Shown here one piece after another: positions 36,931 to 44,894 of a stretch of DNA of 64,000 nucleotides. The position numbers were made by a program, and so were the translations under genes. Numbering within the stretch: the first letter of the stretch is position 1; every line of letters begins with the position of its first letter. Below the pieces are notes generated by a model, which worked only from the letters and a program-made list of their open reading frames with translations, was not told the origin of the DNA and made no database searches. The DNA is from Gaiellasilicea sp963789355 (lineage in GTDB: Bacteria > Actinomycetota > Thermoleophilia > Gaiellales > Gaiellaceae). The stretch spans positions 62,001 to 126,000 of the forward strand of contig CAWBKK010000004.1 in NCBI GenBank assembly GCA_963789355.1, read 5' to 3'.

Positions 36931-38205
36931 TCAGCTCCGCGCGAGCACCTGCTCGCGCGCAGCCCCGGTTCCGACGAGCTCGACCGTGACCTCGAGCTGG
37001 CTTTCGACCAGCTCGACGTAGGAACGCGCCGCGGGAGGAAGGTCGTCCTGCGTCGCGCACTCGTCGAGCGGCTCCGCCCAGCCCGGCACGGTCTGGAAGA
37101 CGGGGCGCGCGTGATGGAAGTCGCTCTGGTGAGCCGGGAAGTCGCGCGTCTCCGTTCCGTCCGGTAGGCGGTAGGCGACGCAGACCTCGAGCTCGTCGAA
37201 GGCCGAGAGGACGTCGAGCTTCGTCAGCGCCAGTGACGTGATCCCGTTCAGCCGCACGGCGTAGCGGAGCGCGACGAGGTCGAGCCAGCCCGGACGGCGG
37301 TCGCGTCCGGTGACCGTGCCGTACTCCTGTCCGAGCTCGCGCACCTGCGTGGCCAGCGCGGGCTCCATCTCGCTCGGGAACGGGCCCGCGCCGACGCGGG
37401 TGACGTACGCCTTCGAGACCCCGATCACGCGGTCGATCCGCGTCGGCCCGATCCCGATTCCCGTCGCCGCCGCGCCCGCGATCGGGTTCGACGAGGTGAC
37501 GAAGGGATACGTGCCGTGGTCGAGGTCGAGCAGCGTTCCCTGCGCGCCCTCGAGCAGGACGCTCTTGCCATTCCGGATCGCCTCGTCGACGAGGAGCGAC
37601 GTGTCGGCGACGAACGGCCGCAGCCTCTGGGCGAAGACCTCGTAGCGGGAGGCGACATCCTCGAGCTCGAACGGCTCGTGCTCGTAGACCCGCTCGAGCC
37701 AGATGTTCTTCTCCTGGAGCGCCGTCTCGATCTTCTGGCGCAGGATCTTCGCGTCGAGGAGGTCCTGGACCCGGATCCCGAGCCGCGCCGCCTTGTCGGC
37801 GTAGGCGGGGCCGATCCCGCGCCGGGTCGTGCCGATCTGGAGCTTGCCCAGGCGCTTCTCGCCGGCCCCGTCGATCGCGATGTGCCAGGGCATGATCAGG
37901 TGGGCGTTGCCCGAGATCCGTAGCGGCTCGGACGAGATCCCGCGCTCCTCGAGCCCGTCGATCTCCTCGAGCAGCACCTCCGGATCGACGACGCAGCCGG
38001 CGCCGAGCACGCTCAGCTTGCCGGAGAGGATCCCCGACGGGAGGTGGCGGAACTTGAACGTCTCGCCGTCGACGATCACGGTGTGGCCCGCGTTCGGGCC
38101 TCCCTGGTAGCGGCAGACGACGTCGCTCGACTGGGCGAGCAAGTCGACGATCTTTCCCTTGCCTTCGTCGCCCCACTGGGCGCCGACGATGACGGTCGCG
38201 GGCAC
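36931..38205 (-). CDS. purA: Adenylosuccinate synthetase
   Basis: 424 residues. GTP-dependent first step from IMP to AMP. 'IVGAQWGDEGKGKIVDLLA' is the P-loop-like signature, followed by 'GGPNAGHTVIV', 'TRRGIGPAYADKAARLGIRVQDL', 'LLEGAQGTLLDLDHGTYPFVTSS' and 'TGRDRRPGWLDLVALRYA'. It starts with GTG 38205. Together with purB it completes AMP synthesis. Confidence 0.95.
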   Translation of the reverse strand: MPATVIVGAQWGDEGKGKIVDLLAQSSDVVCRYQGGPNAGHTVIVDGETFKFRHLPSGILSGKLSVLGAGCVVDPEVLLEEIDGLEERGISSEPLRISGNAHLIMPWHIAIDGAGEKRLGKLQIGTTRRGIGPAYADKAARLGIRVQDLLDAKILRQKIETALQEKNIWLERVYEHEPFELEDVASRYEVFAQRLRPFVADTSLLVDEAIRNGKSVLLEGAQGTLLDLDHGTYPFVTSSNPIAGAAATGIGIGPTRIDRVIGVSKAYVTRVGAGPFPSEMEPALATQVRELGQEYGTVTGRDRRPGWLDLVALRYAVRLNGITSLALTKLDVLSAFDELEVCVAYRLPDGTETRDFPAHQSDFHHARPVFQTVPGWAEPLDECATQDDLPPAARSYVELVESQLEVTVELVGTGAAREQVLARS

Positions 38206-38223
38206 CCCGCGATCATGCCCGAT

Positions 38224-38433
38224 CTAGTGCAAGCGCACGCCGACCGGGTCGTCGAGCGCCCGGACCACGCTGATCGGATGCCCGCGGGTGCACGAGGTCG
38301 CCGTGTGGTCGCGTTCGAGCGCGAGCCGACCCTCTACTCGGGCGCCCAGATAACCGCGGGCACCGGCGCATTCCTCGCAGACAACGGTGTACGACGTCGC
38401 CCGCGCTGCCAGCCAAACCGTCTGATCGGTCAT
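38224..38433 (-). CDS. Small Cys/His protein, possible zinc ribbon, 69 aa
   Basis: 'VVCEECAGARGYLGARVEG' gives a CxxC, and 'SCTRGHPISVVRAL' supplies a later Cys and His, enough for one zinc site. It lies between purA (18 bases) and the helicase loader on the same strand. No family recognised. Confidence 0.6.
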   Translation of the reverse strand: MTDQTVWLAARATSYTVVCEECAGARGYLGARVEGRLALERDHTATSCTRGHPISVVRALDDPVGVRLH

Positions 38434-38458
38434 GCCCGTCCTCCTATTGACCCTCGTC

Positions 38459-39175
38459 TCACGCTGCCCCCAAGGCCCGGTAGTCGTTCGTGGGAGTCAG
38501 CCTCACCTCGTGGCAGAGCCGCCGCAGGCGGCTTGCGATCGGCTTGCCGACGCGGTCGTCGAGCTCGCCGAGCGTCAGGTTCGTGGTCACGATCGTCAGC
38601 GAGCGCGACGACTCGCGCTCGTTGACGAGGCTGTAGAGCCGTCCGCGCGACCAGTCGTCCGGCTTCTCGTTGCCGAGATCGTCGAGGACGACGATCTTGA
38701 ACCCGCGCGGGAAGCTCCACTGCAACTCCTCGCCGTCGAGCTGCTGGCTGCGGAGATCGCGCAGGCGCTGCAGCCACGTCGGCACGTTGATGAAGAGGCT
38801 CGCCGACTCCTGCATGTAGGCGGCCTCGCGCAGGATCGCGATCGCGAGGTGCGTCTTGCCCGCGCCGGGCGGCCCGTGCAGGAGCAGGCCGCGGTTCGGG
38901 CGGCGCCCCTGGCGCACCTCCTTGGACAGGTTCATCGCCTGCGCCAGCGCGTCGCCGGTGCCGGGAACGCGCTGAAAGGTCGCGAAGGAGCAGTCGCGGT
39001 AGGCGAGCGGCACACCCGTGCGCGTGAACCTGGCTGCGGCCTGGCTCTCGGCCTGCTCGACGTCCTCGGCCTGGCGGCAGACCTCGCAGTAGCGGCTGCC
39101 GGGGAACGTGAAGTGCAGCACCTTGACCTCGATCGTCTCGAAGGGCCGGCCGCAGGTGAAGCAGGTGGCGTTCAC
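38459..39175 (-). CDS. DnaC/DnaI-type helicase loader ATPase
   Basis: 238 residues. An N-terminal Cys cluster (CFTCG near residue 5 and 'YCEVCRQ' near 30) looks like a zinc module as in DnaI. The AAA+ core has Walker A 'LLHGPPGAGKTHLA', Walker B 'FKIVVLDDLGNEK', a sensor in 'SLTIVTTNLT' and an Arg-rich sensor II region. Position directly after dnaB with a four-base overlap supports loading of DnaB onto DNA rather than an IstB transposition role. Confidence 0.85.
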   Translation of the reverse strand: MNATCFTCGRPFETIEVKVLHFTFPGSRYCEVCRQAEDVEQAESQAAARFTRTGVPLAYRDCSFATFQRVPGTGDALAQAMNLSKEVRQGRRPNRGLLLHGPPGAGKTHLAIAILREAAYMQESASLFINVPTWLQRLRDLRSQQLDGEELQWSFPRGFKIVVLDDLGNEKPDDWSRGRLYSLVNERESSRSLTIVTTNLTLGELDDRVGKPIASRLRRLCHEVRLTPTNDYRALGAA

Positions 39176-40545
39176 GCCGCCCGGTGGTCGGAGAACTTCG
39201 CGTAGCGCTTGACGAAGTTGAGCTTGATCGTCTCGGTCGGCCCGTTCCGGTGCTTGGCGACGTGCACCTCAGCGAGCCCCTGCTGCTCCGACTCCTCGCC
39301 GTTGTAGTACTCGTCCCGGTAGATGAACATGACGAGGTCGGCGTCCTGCTCGATGCTGCCGCTCTCGCGCAGGTCGGAGAGCACGGGGCGCTTGTCGGTC
39401 CGCTGCTCGACGGCACGGGAGAGCTGCGAGAGCGCGATGATCGGCAGGTCGAGGTCCTTCGCGAGCGCCTTGAGACCGCGGGACAGCGACGAGACCTCCT
39501 GGAGCCGGCTCTCGACGTTGCCGCCCATTGCCATCAGCTGGAGGTAGTCGACGACGATCATCCCGAGCTCGGGCTGGCGCCGCTTCAGCGTCTGGGCCCG
39601 GGAGCGGAGCTCGAAGAGGGTCAGCCCCGGGGTGTCGTCGAGGAAGAGCGGCACCTGTTCGAGCGTGGCGCACGCCTTCGAGAGCCGCGACCAGTCCTCC
39701 TCGGCCAGCTTCCCGGTCCGAATCTTGTGCGAGTCGATCTTGCCCTCGAGGCAGATCAGCCGCTGCGTCACCTCCTGCTTCGACATCTCGAGCGTGAAGA
39801 AGGCGCACGGCGTGCCGGTGCGGACGACGTTGGCGGCGATGCTGATCCCGAGGGCGCTCTTGCCCATCGAGGGGCGGGCGGCCAGGATGATCAAGTTGCC
39901 GGGCTGAAAGCCGGCCGTGACCGCGTCGAGCTCGGAGAACCCGCTCGAGACGCCCGTCACGGAGGCGCCCTGCTCGTAGAGATGGCTGACGCGCTCGAAC
40001 GTCTCGACGAGCGCTTCCTTGAGCGAGCGCAGTTCGCCGGGCGTGCCGGCCTGGCTGACCTCGAACAGGACCTGCTCGGCCTTCGAGATCAGGTGGGTCG
40101 TCTCGTCGCCGCGGTCGCTCGCGAGCCGCGTGATCTCGCGGCCGGCGTCGGAGAGCCGGCGGATCAGCGAGTGGTCGCGGACGATCAGCGCGTAGTGCGC
40201 GGCGTTCCCGGCAGCCGACGCCCAGGCGGCGATCTCGTGGATCTTGGCGCGCCCGCCGACGCGCTCGAGCTGGCTCTCCTCCTCGAGCTTCGCGGTCACC
40301 GTGATCGCGTCGACGGGCTCGCCGCGCTCGAAGAGCCCGCGGGCGATGTCGAAGATGACGCCGTGCGTCTGCCGGTAGAAGTCGGAGGCCTTCAGGTGCT
40401 CGCTGACGGCCGCGATCGCCGTCGGCGCGAGCAGCATTGCGCTCAGCACCGACATCTCGGCGTCCAGATCGTGCGAGGGCACGTGGGGAGATGTGGCTCC
40501 GACCGGGGGCACGGTGGGAGCGTGGACAGGCGCGACCTGGGCCAT
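39172..40545 (-). CDS. dnaB: Replicative DNA helicase DnaB
   Basis: 457 residues, normal length and intein-free. N-terminal primase-interacting domain (about 25-130, 'DLDAEMSVLSAMLL'), linker, and RecA-like domain with Walker A 'AARPSMGKSALGISIA', 'FFTLEMSKQEVTQRLI', Walker B 'MIVVDYLQLM' and 'LSRAVEQRTDKRPVLSDLRESGSIEQDADLVMF'. It follows rplI on the same strand after a 224-base region that contains a large palindrome and two DnaA-box-like sequences. Confidence 0.95.
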   Translation of the reverse strand: MAQVAPVHAPTVPPVGATSPHVPSHDLDAEMSVLSAMLLAPTAIAAVSEHLKASDFYRQTHGVIFDIARGLFERGEPVDAITVTAKLEEESQLERVGGRAKIHEIAAWASAAGNAAHYALIVRDHSLIRRLSDAGREITRLASDRGDETTHLISKAEQVLFEVSQAGTPGELRSLKEALVETFERVSHLYEQGASVTGVSSGFSELDAVTAGFQPGNLIILAARPSMGKSALGISIAANVVRTGTPCAFFTLEMSKQEVTQRLICLEGKIDSHKIRTGKLAEEDWSRLSKACATLEQVPLFLDDTPGLTLFELRSRAQTLKRRQPELGMIVVDYLQLMAMGGNVESRLQEVSSLSRGLKALAKDLDLPIIALSQLSRAVEQRTDKRPVLSDLRESGSIEQDADLVMFIYRDEYYNGEESEQQGLAEVHVAKHRNGPTETIKLNFVKRYAKFSDHRAA

Positions 40546-40658
40546 GGGCCAACCATTGAAGCGGCAGCGGCGGACGGCCTCAACCGTGGGGATTCACAGG
40601 TGGCTGTGGAAGTGGAAGGCGCCTCGCTGCAGGGGAAAGAGAACCTCTGTTCGCAGCG

Positions 40659-40699
40659 TTATCCACCGGAATCCGGCGTCCGCGCGACCACTGTCCACA
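40659..40699. promoter_or_regulatory. Two DnaA-box-like nonamers upstream of dnaB
   Basis: TTATCCACC at 40659-40667 and CTGTCCACA at 40691-40699 each differ by little from the TTNTCCACA consensus. They lie in the dnaB leader region. No AT-rich unwinding element or dnaA/dnaN is nearby, so a regulatory role is more likely than an origin. Confidence 0.3.
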
Positions 40700-40728
40700 A
40701 GAGCCGTGGCCGCTTAGAGCGGGAAGTT

Positions 40729-40764
40729 CACAGAGCGCTCCACAGGGCTGTGGAGCGCTCTGTG
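40729..40764 (-). terminator. Perfect 17-bp inverted repeat after rplI
   Basis: Arms CACAGAGCGCTCCACAG and CTGTGGAGCGCTCTGTG are perfectly complementary with only two bases between them. It begins 5 bases past the rplI stop, so it probably terminates or processes the rpsF-ssb-rpsR-rplI transcript. No U tract. It could also form a cruciform or act on the dnaB transcript. Confidence 0.6.
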
Positions 40765-40769
40765 GAGAG

Positions 40770-41462
40770 CTACTGCTGCTCGGCGTCCGCGGCGGTCGCG
40801 GGCTCGCCCGCGGCGGGCTCGGGCTTCGGTTCGGGCTCGCCGTCGGCCTCGGCGTCGGGGCCGGACGTCGCGGCCGCCTCTTCCTCGGCGGCGAGCTCGG
40901 CCTCGACGATCTCCTCGGCCTCGGCCCGGTGCGCCTCCGCTTCGGCCTCCCTGGCCGCCTCCGCCTCGGCCTCCGCCGCCTCCATCGCGGCCAGCTCCTC
41001 CTCGGGCGGCAGCTCGCCGCCCTCGGGGACGACCAGCGTCTTCACATCGACGGTGACGTCCTCGAAGATCTGGATCGGGATCGCGTAGCGGCCGATCCGG
41101 CGGATCGAGTCGGTGCCGATCTTCTTCCGGTCGACGCGGATCTTGCGCGTGCGCCAGAGCTCGTCGGCGATGTCGGTCGTCGTCACCGAGCCGAAGAGCG
41201 CTCCGGTCGGCCCCGACTTGACGTCGAAGCTGAGCACGGTCTTGCGGAGCACGTCCGCGATCTCGTTCGCCTGGTCGACCGAGCGAGCCTCGTGCCGGGC
41301 GCGCTGGTCGTCGAGCCGCTTCAGCTCGGCGACGCGGCCCGCGGTGGCCGGCTCCGCCAGCTTGCGCGGAAGCAGGAAGTTGCGGGCGTAGCCGCGGGCG
41401 ACGTTGACGACCTCGCCCCGCAGCCCGAGCTTGTCGACGTCGCTGAGGAGGATGACCTCCAT
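40770..41462 (-). CDS. rplI: Ribosomal protein bL9 with long acidic C-terminal tail
   Basis: 230 residues against the usual 148-150. The N-terminal rRNA-binding domain is canonical ('MEVILLSDVDKLGLRGEVVNVARGYARNFLLP'), followed by the helix and C-terminal domain ('GALFGSVTTTDIADEL', 'RIGRYAIPIQIFEDVTVDVK'). After about residue 150 comes an 80-residue Glu/Ala/Pro tail with coiled-coil or disordered character. The start overlaps the rpsR stop by one base (TGATG). Confidence 0.93.
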   Translation of the reverse strand: MEVILLSDVDKLGLRGEVVNVARGYARNFLLPRKLAEPATAGRVAELKRLDDQRARHEARSVDQANEIADVLRKTVLSFDVKSGPTGALFGSVTTTDIADELWRTRKIRVDRKKIGTDSIRRIGRYAIPIQIFEDVTVDVKTLVVPEGGELPPEEELAAMEAAEAEAEAAREAEAEAHRAEAEEIVEAELAAEEEAAATSGPDAEADGEPEPKPEPAAGEPATAADAEQQ

Positions 41463-41728
41463 CAGCGCGGCTCCACGTAGGGCAGGAGCGCCATCTCGCG
41501 CGCCCGCTTGACAGCGACCGCGACCTGCCGCTGGTGACGCCGGCAGGCGCCCGTGATCCGGCGGTTGCGGATCTTCCCCTTCTCCGAGATGTAGCGCCGG
41601 AGCTGGTTCAGGTTCTTGTAGTCGACCTCTTCGACCTTGTCCTTGCAGAAGAGGCAGCTCTTGCGCCGCCCGGGGGCGAGGGAGGAGCCGGGACGCTTGC
41701 GCGTCTGCTGGGTTTTCGGCTGTGCCAT
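41462..41728 (-). CDS. rpsR: Ribosomal protein bS18
   Basis: 88 residues. 'CLFCKDKVEEVDYKNLNQLRRYISEKGKI' and 'RRHQRQVAVAVKRAREMALLPY' are diagnostic. The CxxC of the zinc-type bS18 is present only in part ('CLFC'). Third gene of rpsF-ssb-rpsR-rplI. Confidence 0.96.
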   Translation of the reverse strand: MAQPKTQQTRKRPGSSLAPGRRKSCLFCKDKVEEVDYKNLNQLRRYISEKGKIRNRRITGACRRHQRQVAVAVKRAREMALLPYVEPR

Positions 41729-41739
41729 CTGTGTCTCTC

Positions 41740-42183
41740 CTAGAACGGAATGTCGTCGTCGGCCGGGGCGGACGGGAAGTCCGCGGACGAGCTCTGCGAC
41801 GCGCCGGCCGGGACGAACTGCTGCCCGCCGCCCGCACCGTCGCCGCCGCCGTCACGGCCGCCCAGGAACTGGATGTTGTCGGCGACGACCTCGACGGACT
41901 GCCGCTTGGTCCCGTCCTGGGCGTCCCACTCGCGCCACGTCAGCTTGCCCTGGACGCCCACCGGGCGGCCCTTGGCGAGGTACTGGGCGCAGTTCTCGGC
42001 GGTGCGCCCCCAGACGGTGACGTCGAAGTAGTAGGCGGCATCCGTCCACTCCTCGCCGCGCTTGACGCGGTCGTTGACCGCGACCCGGAGGGTCGTGACG
42101 GCCGTTCCGGACGGGGTGTGGCGAAGCTCGGGATCCTTCGTCAGGTTGCCGACGAGGACCACGCTGTTGATGTTCTGGGCCAT
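41740..42183 (-). CDS. ssb: Single-stranded DNA-binding protein
   Basis: 147 residues. OB fold 'INSVVLVGNLTKDPELRHTPSG' to about 110, a Gly/Ser-rich linker and the acidic protein-interaction tip DDDIPF. It is shorter than mycobacterial SSB. Start and rpsF stop overlap (TAATG). Confidence 0.96.
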   Translation of the reverse strand: MAQNINSVVLVGNLTKDPELRHTPSGTAVTTLRVAVNDRVKRGEEWTDAAYYFDVTVWGRTAENCAQYLAKGRPVGVQGKLTWREWDAQDGTKRQSVEVVADNIQFLGGRDGGGDGAGGGQQFVPAGASQSSSADFPSAPADDDIPF

Positions 42184-42554
42184 TACTCCTCCTCCAACGA
42201 GCTGTCGATCGGGTCGGCAACATCCTCGCGCGCGGGCCCGCCGACCGCTACTGGCTGAGTCGAACCAGGCCGGTAGCGCCGGGTGGCGAGGTGGCGCATG
42301 ACGTCGTCGTCGATCTTGAGCACCCGCGAGATCTCGTCGAGCGTGTCGCCGTCGGTCGAGAACGAGAGCAGGTGATAGACGCCGTCGCCCTTCTTGTCGA
42401 TCTCGTAGGCGAGCTTGCGGCGGCCCCAGGCGTCCTGGCCGTCCCACGTGCCCCCGCCCTTCTCGACGAGGTCGCGCGTGCGCTTGACGATCTCCTCCTG
42501 CCGCTCCTCGGGCAGGTCGGGGTCCAGCATGAGCAGAATCTCGTAGTCGATCAC
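42183..42554 (-). CDS. rpsF: Ribosomal protein bS6
   Basis: 123 residues. 'IDYEILLMLDPDLPEERQEEIVKRT', 'WGRRKLAYEIDKKGDGVYHLLSFS' and 'HLATRRYR' identify S6. GTG 42554 follows a GGAAGGAGA-type ribosome site. The C-terminal tail of about 25 residues is acidic. It opens the rpsF-ssb-rpsR-rplI operon, whose promoter should lie in the 118-base gap to the divergent gene. Confidence 0.95.
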   Translation of the reverse strand: MIDYEILLMLDPDLPEERQEEIVKRTRDLVEKGGGTWDGQDAWGRRKLAYEIDKKGDGVYHLLSFSTDGDTLDEISRVLKIDDDVMRHLATRRYRPGSTQPVAVGGPAREDVADPIDSSLEEE

Positions 42555-42672
42555 GTTCCCGGTCTCCTTCCGTCGGGCTTCCTCTGGTCTTAGGCGGCCT
42601 CGACGGCAGGCGTGAACGGGAACGGTGCACGCGAGCCGAGGCAGGAAGCGGGTGACAGAGTAGCATCGAGGC

Positions 42673-43074
42673 ATGGGACGGTTGCTGACCGGGCTCGGCG
42701 GTGCCTTCGGGCTCGCGTGGCTCTGGCGCTTCCTGCGGCGCGAGCAGGCTGCGCCCCGGCCGGCTGAGCCGGCTTCGGATGCGGCCGACCCGGCCGCGGA
42801 GCTGCGGGCGCGGCTCGAGCAGGCGCGCGAGGCCGCCGACGACCGGGACGAGTTCGACGCGGCCGAGGGCCAGCCGGTCGACCAGGTTGAGCGCCCGCCC
42901 GTCGCCGTGGCCGAGGTCGAAGCCGAGGTCAACAGCGAGGTCGAGGCCGAGGACGAGGCCGAGGTCGAGGAGACGGCGGAGCCGCCGCTCTCGCTCGACG
43001 AGCGCCGCCGCGCGATCCACGAGAAGGCGCAACAGGCGCTCGGCGAGATGAACCGTCCCGGCGAGAACGAGTAG
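42673..43074 (+). CDS. Membrane-anchored acidic hypothetical protein, 133 aa
   Basis: A short N-terminal hydrophobic segment ('LLTGLGGAFGLAWLWRFL') ends in RRE, giving a single-pass or re-entrant anchor. The rest is very acidic with a run of Glu/Val/Ala repeats (about 80-105) and a helical end ('LDERRRAIHEKAQQALGEM'). No family recognised. Confidence 0.6.
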   Translation: MGRLLTGLGGAFGLAWLWRFLRREQAAPRPAEPASDAADPAAELRARLEQAREAADDRDEFDAAEGQPVDQVERPPVAVAEVEAEVNSEVEAEDEAEVEETAEPPLSLDERRRAIHEKAQQALGEMNRPGENE

Positions 43075-43103
43075 CGGCGAGGCATTCGGGGCACACGCTC
43101 CGA

Positions 43104-44138
43104 ATGCGGATCGTCGTCGTCGGAGCCACGGGGAATGCCGGCACGAGCGTGCTCGAGGCGCTCGGGCGCGATCACGCCGTCGACTCGATCCTCGGGCTCG
43201 CCCGCCGCCGCGCGATCGCATCGTTCGCGAAGACGGAGTTCGCTGCCGCCGATGTCACCCGGGACGACCTCGTGCAGCACTTCCGCGGCGCCGATTGCGT
43301 CATCCACCTCGCCTGGCTGATCCAGCCCTCCCGCGACCAGAAGACGCTCTGGGAGACGAACGTCGAAGGCTCGTCGCGCGTGCTCGCGGCGGTGGCCGAG
43401 GCGGAGGTGCCGGCGCTCGTCGTCGCATCCTCGATCGGCGTCTACTCCCCCGGCCCGAAGGTGCGCGTCGACGAGAGTTGGCCGCGCGAGGGGATTCCGG
43501 CGAGCTGGTACTCGCGGCAGAAGGCCGAGCTGGAGCGACGGCTCGACCGCTTCGAGGCCGAGCACGACGTCCGGACGGTTCGGCTTCGGCCGGCGCTGAT
43601 CATGAAGCGGGAGAGCGCCGAGGCGGTGCGGCGGCTCTTCGCCGGCCCCTTCTTCCCGAGCCCGCTCGTCAAGCCCGGCCGGCTGCCGATCGTCCCGCAC
43701 GTGCCGGGTGCGAGCGCCCAGCTCGTCCACTCGCTCGACGTCGGCGAGGCGTACCGGCTCGCGGCGACGCGCGACGTGCGCGGCGCCTTCAACATCGCTG
43801 CCGAGCCGGAGGTCGACGGCAGGCGGGTCGCCGCCGCGATCGGGGCGCGGTCGCCGACACTCCCGGCGAAGGCGGCGCGGGCGCTCGCCGCCGCGACGTG
43901 GCACGCCCGGCTGCAGCCGACGTCGCCCGACTGGCTCGACCTCGCGCTCGGCTCGCCGCTGCTCGACTGTACGCGGGCCCGGGACGAGCTCGGCTGGACG
44001 CCGACCCGCGACGGGATCGAGACCATCCGCGAGCTCCTCCACGGCATGGCCGATCGCGCGGGCGGCCGGACGCCGCCGCTGCGCAGGGGCGGCCGCGTGG
44101 AGGAGATCAGGGCCGGTGTCGGCGGGAAATCCGTCTGA
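43104..44138 (+). CDS. NAD-dependent epimerase/dehydratase (extended SDR)
   Basis: 344 residues. 'MRIVVVGATGNAGTSVLEAL' is the cofactor-binding GxxGxxG; 'DCVIHLAWLIQPS', 'VASSIGVYSPG' and the active-site 'WYSRQKAELERRL' (YxxxK) follow. The C-terminal half ends with 'RDELGWTPTRDGIETIRELL'. Sugar-nucleotide or sterol-like substrates are usual; no partner genes help. Starts 29 bases after the membrane-anchored protein. Confidence 0.85.
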   Translation: MRIVVVGATGNAGTSVLEALGRDHAVDSILGLARRRAIASFAKTEFAAADVTRDDLVQHFRGADCVIHLAWLIQPSRDQKTLWETNVEGSSRVLAAVAEAEVPALVVASSIGVYSPGPKVRVDESWPREGIPASWYSRQKAELERRLDRFEAEHDVRTVRLRPALIMKRESAEAVRRLFAGPFFPSPLVKPGRLPIVPHVPGASAQLVHSLDVGEAYRLAATRDVRGAFNIAAEPEVDGRRVAAAIGARSPTLPAKAARALAAATWHARLQPTSPDWLDLALGSPLLDCTRARDELGWTPTRDGIETIRELLHGMADRAGGRTPPLRRGGRVEEIRAGVGGKSV

Positions 44139-44174
44139 GCAGGCTTCTTTGGCTCCGCGGCATACTTCAGAGAG

Positions 44175-44894
44175 ATGAGCAAGCTGCCCCAGACGGACGA
44201 TCCGTCCCGCGATCTGCCTCAGGCGGGCGAGGGCTACGATCCGGCCCGCGTCGAGGAGGCATTCAGCGCCTTCGCCGAGCGGGTGCGCGAGCTCGAGGCG
44301 GTCGCAGGCGAGCTGCGCGCGGAGCTGCACTCCCTGCGGGCCGAGCGGCCGGCGCCGATGCGCTTCGAGGACGAGCACTGGCCGGTCGAGCCGGGCGCGA
44401 ACCTCTCCCCCGACTGGATCGCCGCCGTCCCGGCACCGCTGGCTCGCGGGCTCGCCGTGCCCCGGCTCGTCCTCGAGGGCGCGTTCCTGCTCCTCGTCGC
44501 CCTCTGCGCCGGTCTCGCCGATCTCTCGGCCGAGTGGATCGTGCTGGTGATGGTCGCCGCGTGGACGCTCGTCGTGCTCTCCGAATGGGCTGCCGCTGCG
44601 AAGCACGCGCGCTGGCGTCTTGACGAGATCGCGCCCCCGGTCGACGCGGAGGCCGCGGACACGACCGGGCCCTGGGACATGCCCGTCGTCCAGGCGACGG
44701 TGATCGAGGCCGGACCGGATCCGGAGTCGCAGACGATGGTGACGAAGCTGCCCGCCGAGCCCGTCGACGGCGAGCCCGCCGCGGAAGTCGCAGCGGAGGG
44801 CGAATCGGCCCCGAAGCGACGTCGCGGCCTGCGCCGCCGCAAGCAGCCGGCCGAGGCGGGCGCCGCTGATCCGTGGGAGCGCGTTTCGGAGTGA
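44175..44894 (+). CDS. Hypothetical protein with two transmembrane helices, 239 aa
   Basis: N-terminal Asp/Glu-rich helical region (about 1-60) with a coiled-coil-like 'AFSAFAERVRELEAVAGELRAELHSLRAER'. Two membrane helices (about 98-115 and 121-137) form a hairpin, followed by a disordered tail ending in 'KRRRGLRRRKQP'. No family recognised. The GTG of the next gene overlaps or abuts its stop. Confidence 0.62.
   Translation: MSKLPQTDDPSRDLPQAGEGYDPARVEEAFSAFAERVRELEAVAGELRAELHSLRAERPAPMRFEDEHWPVEPGANLSPDWIAAVPAPLARGLAVPRLVLEGAFLLLVALCAGLADLSAEWIVLVMVAAWTLVVLSEWAAAAKHARWRLDEIAPPVDAEAADTTGPWDMPVVQATVIEAGPDPESQTMVTKLPAEPVDGEPAAEVAAEGESAPKRRRGLRRRKQPAEAGAADPWERVSE

Noticed and set aside
40546..40769. 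A replication origin between rplI and dnaB
   Set aside because: Only two imperfect DnaA-like boxes, no AT-rich stretch, no dnaA, dnaN or rpmH nearby.
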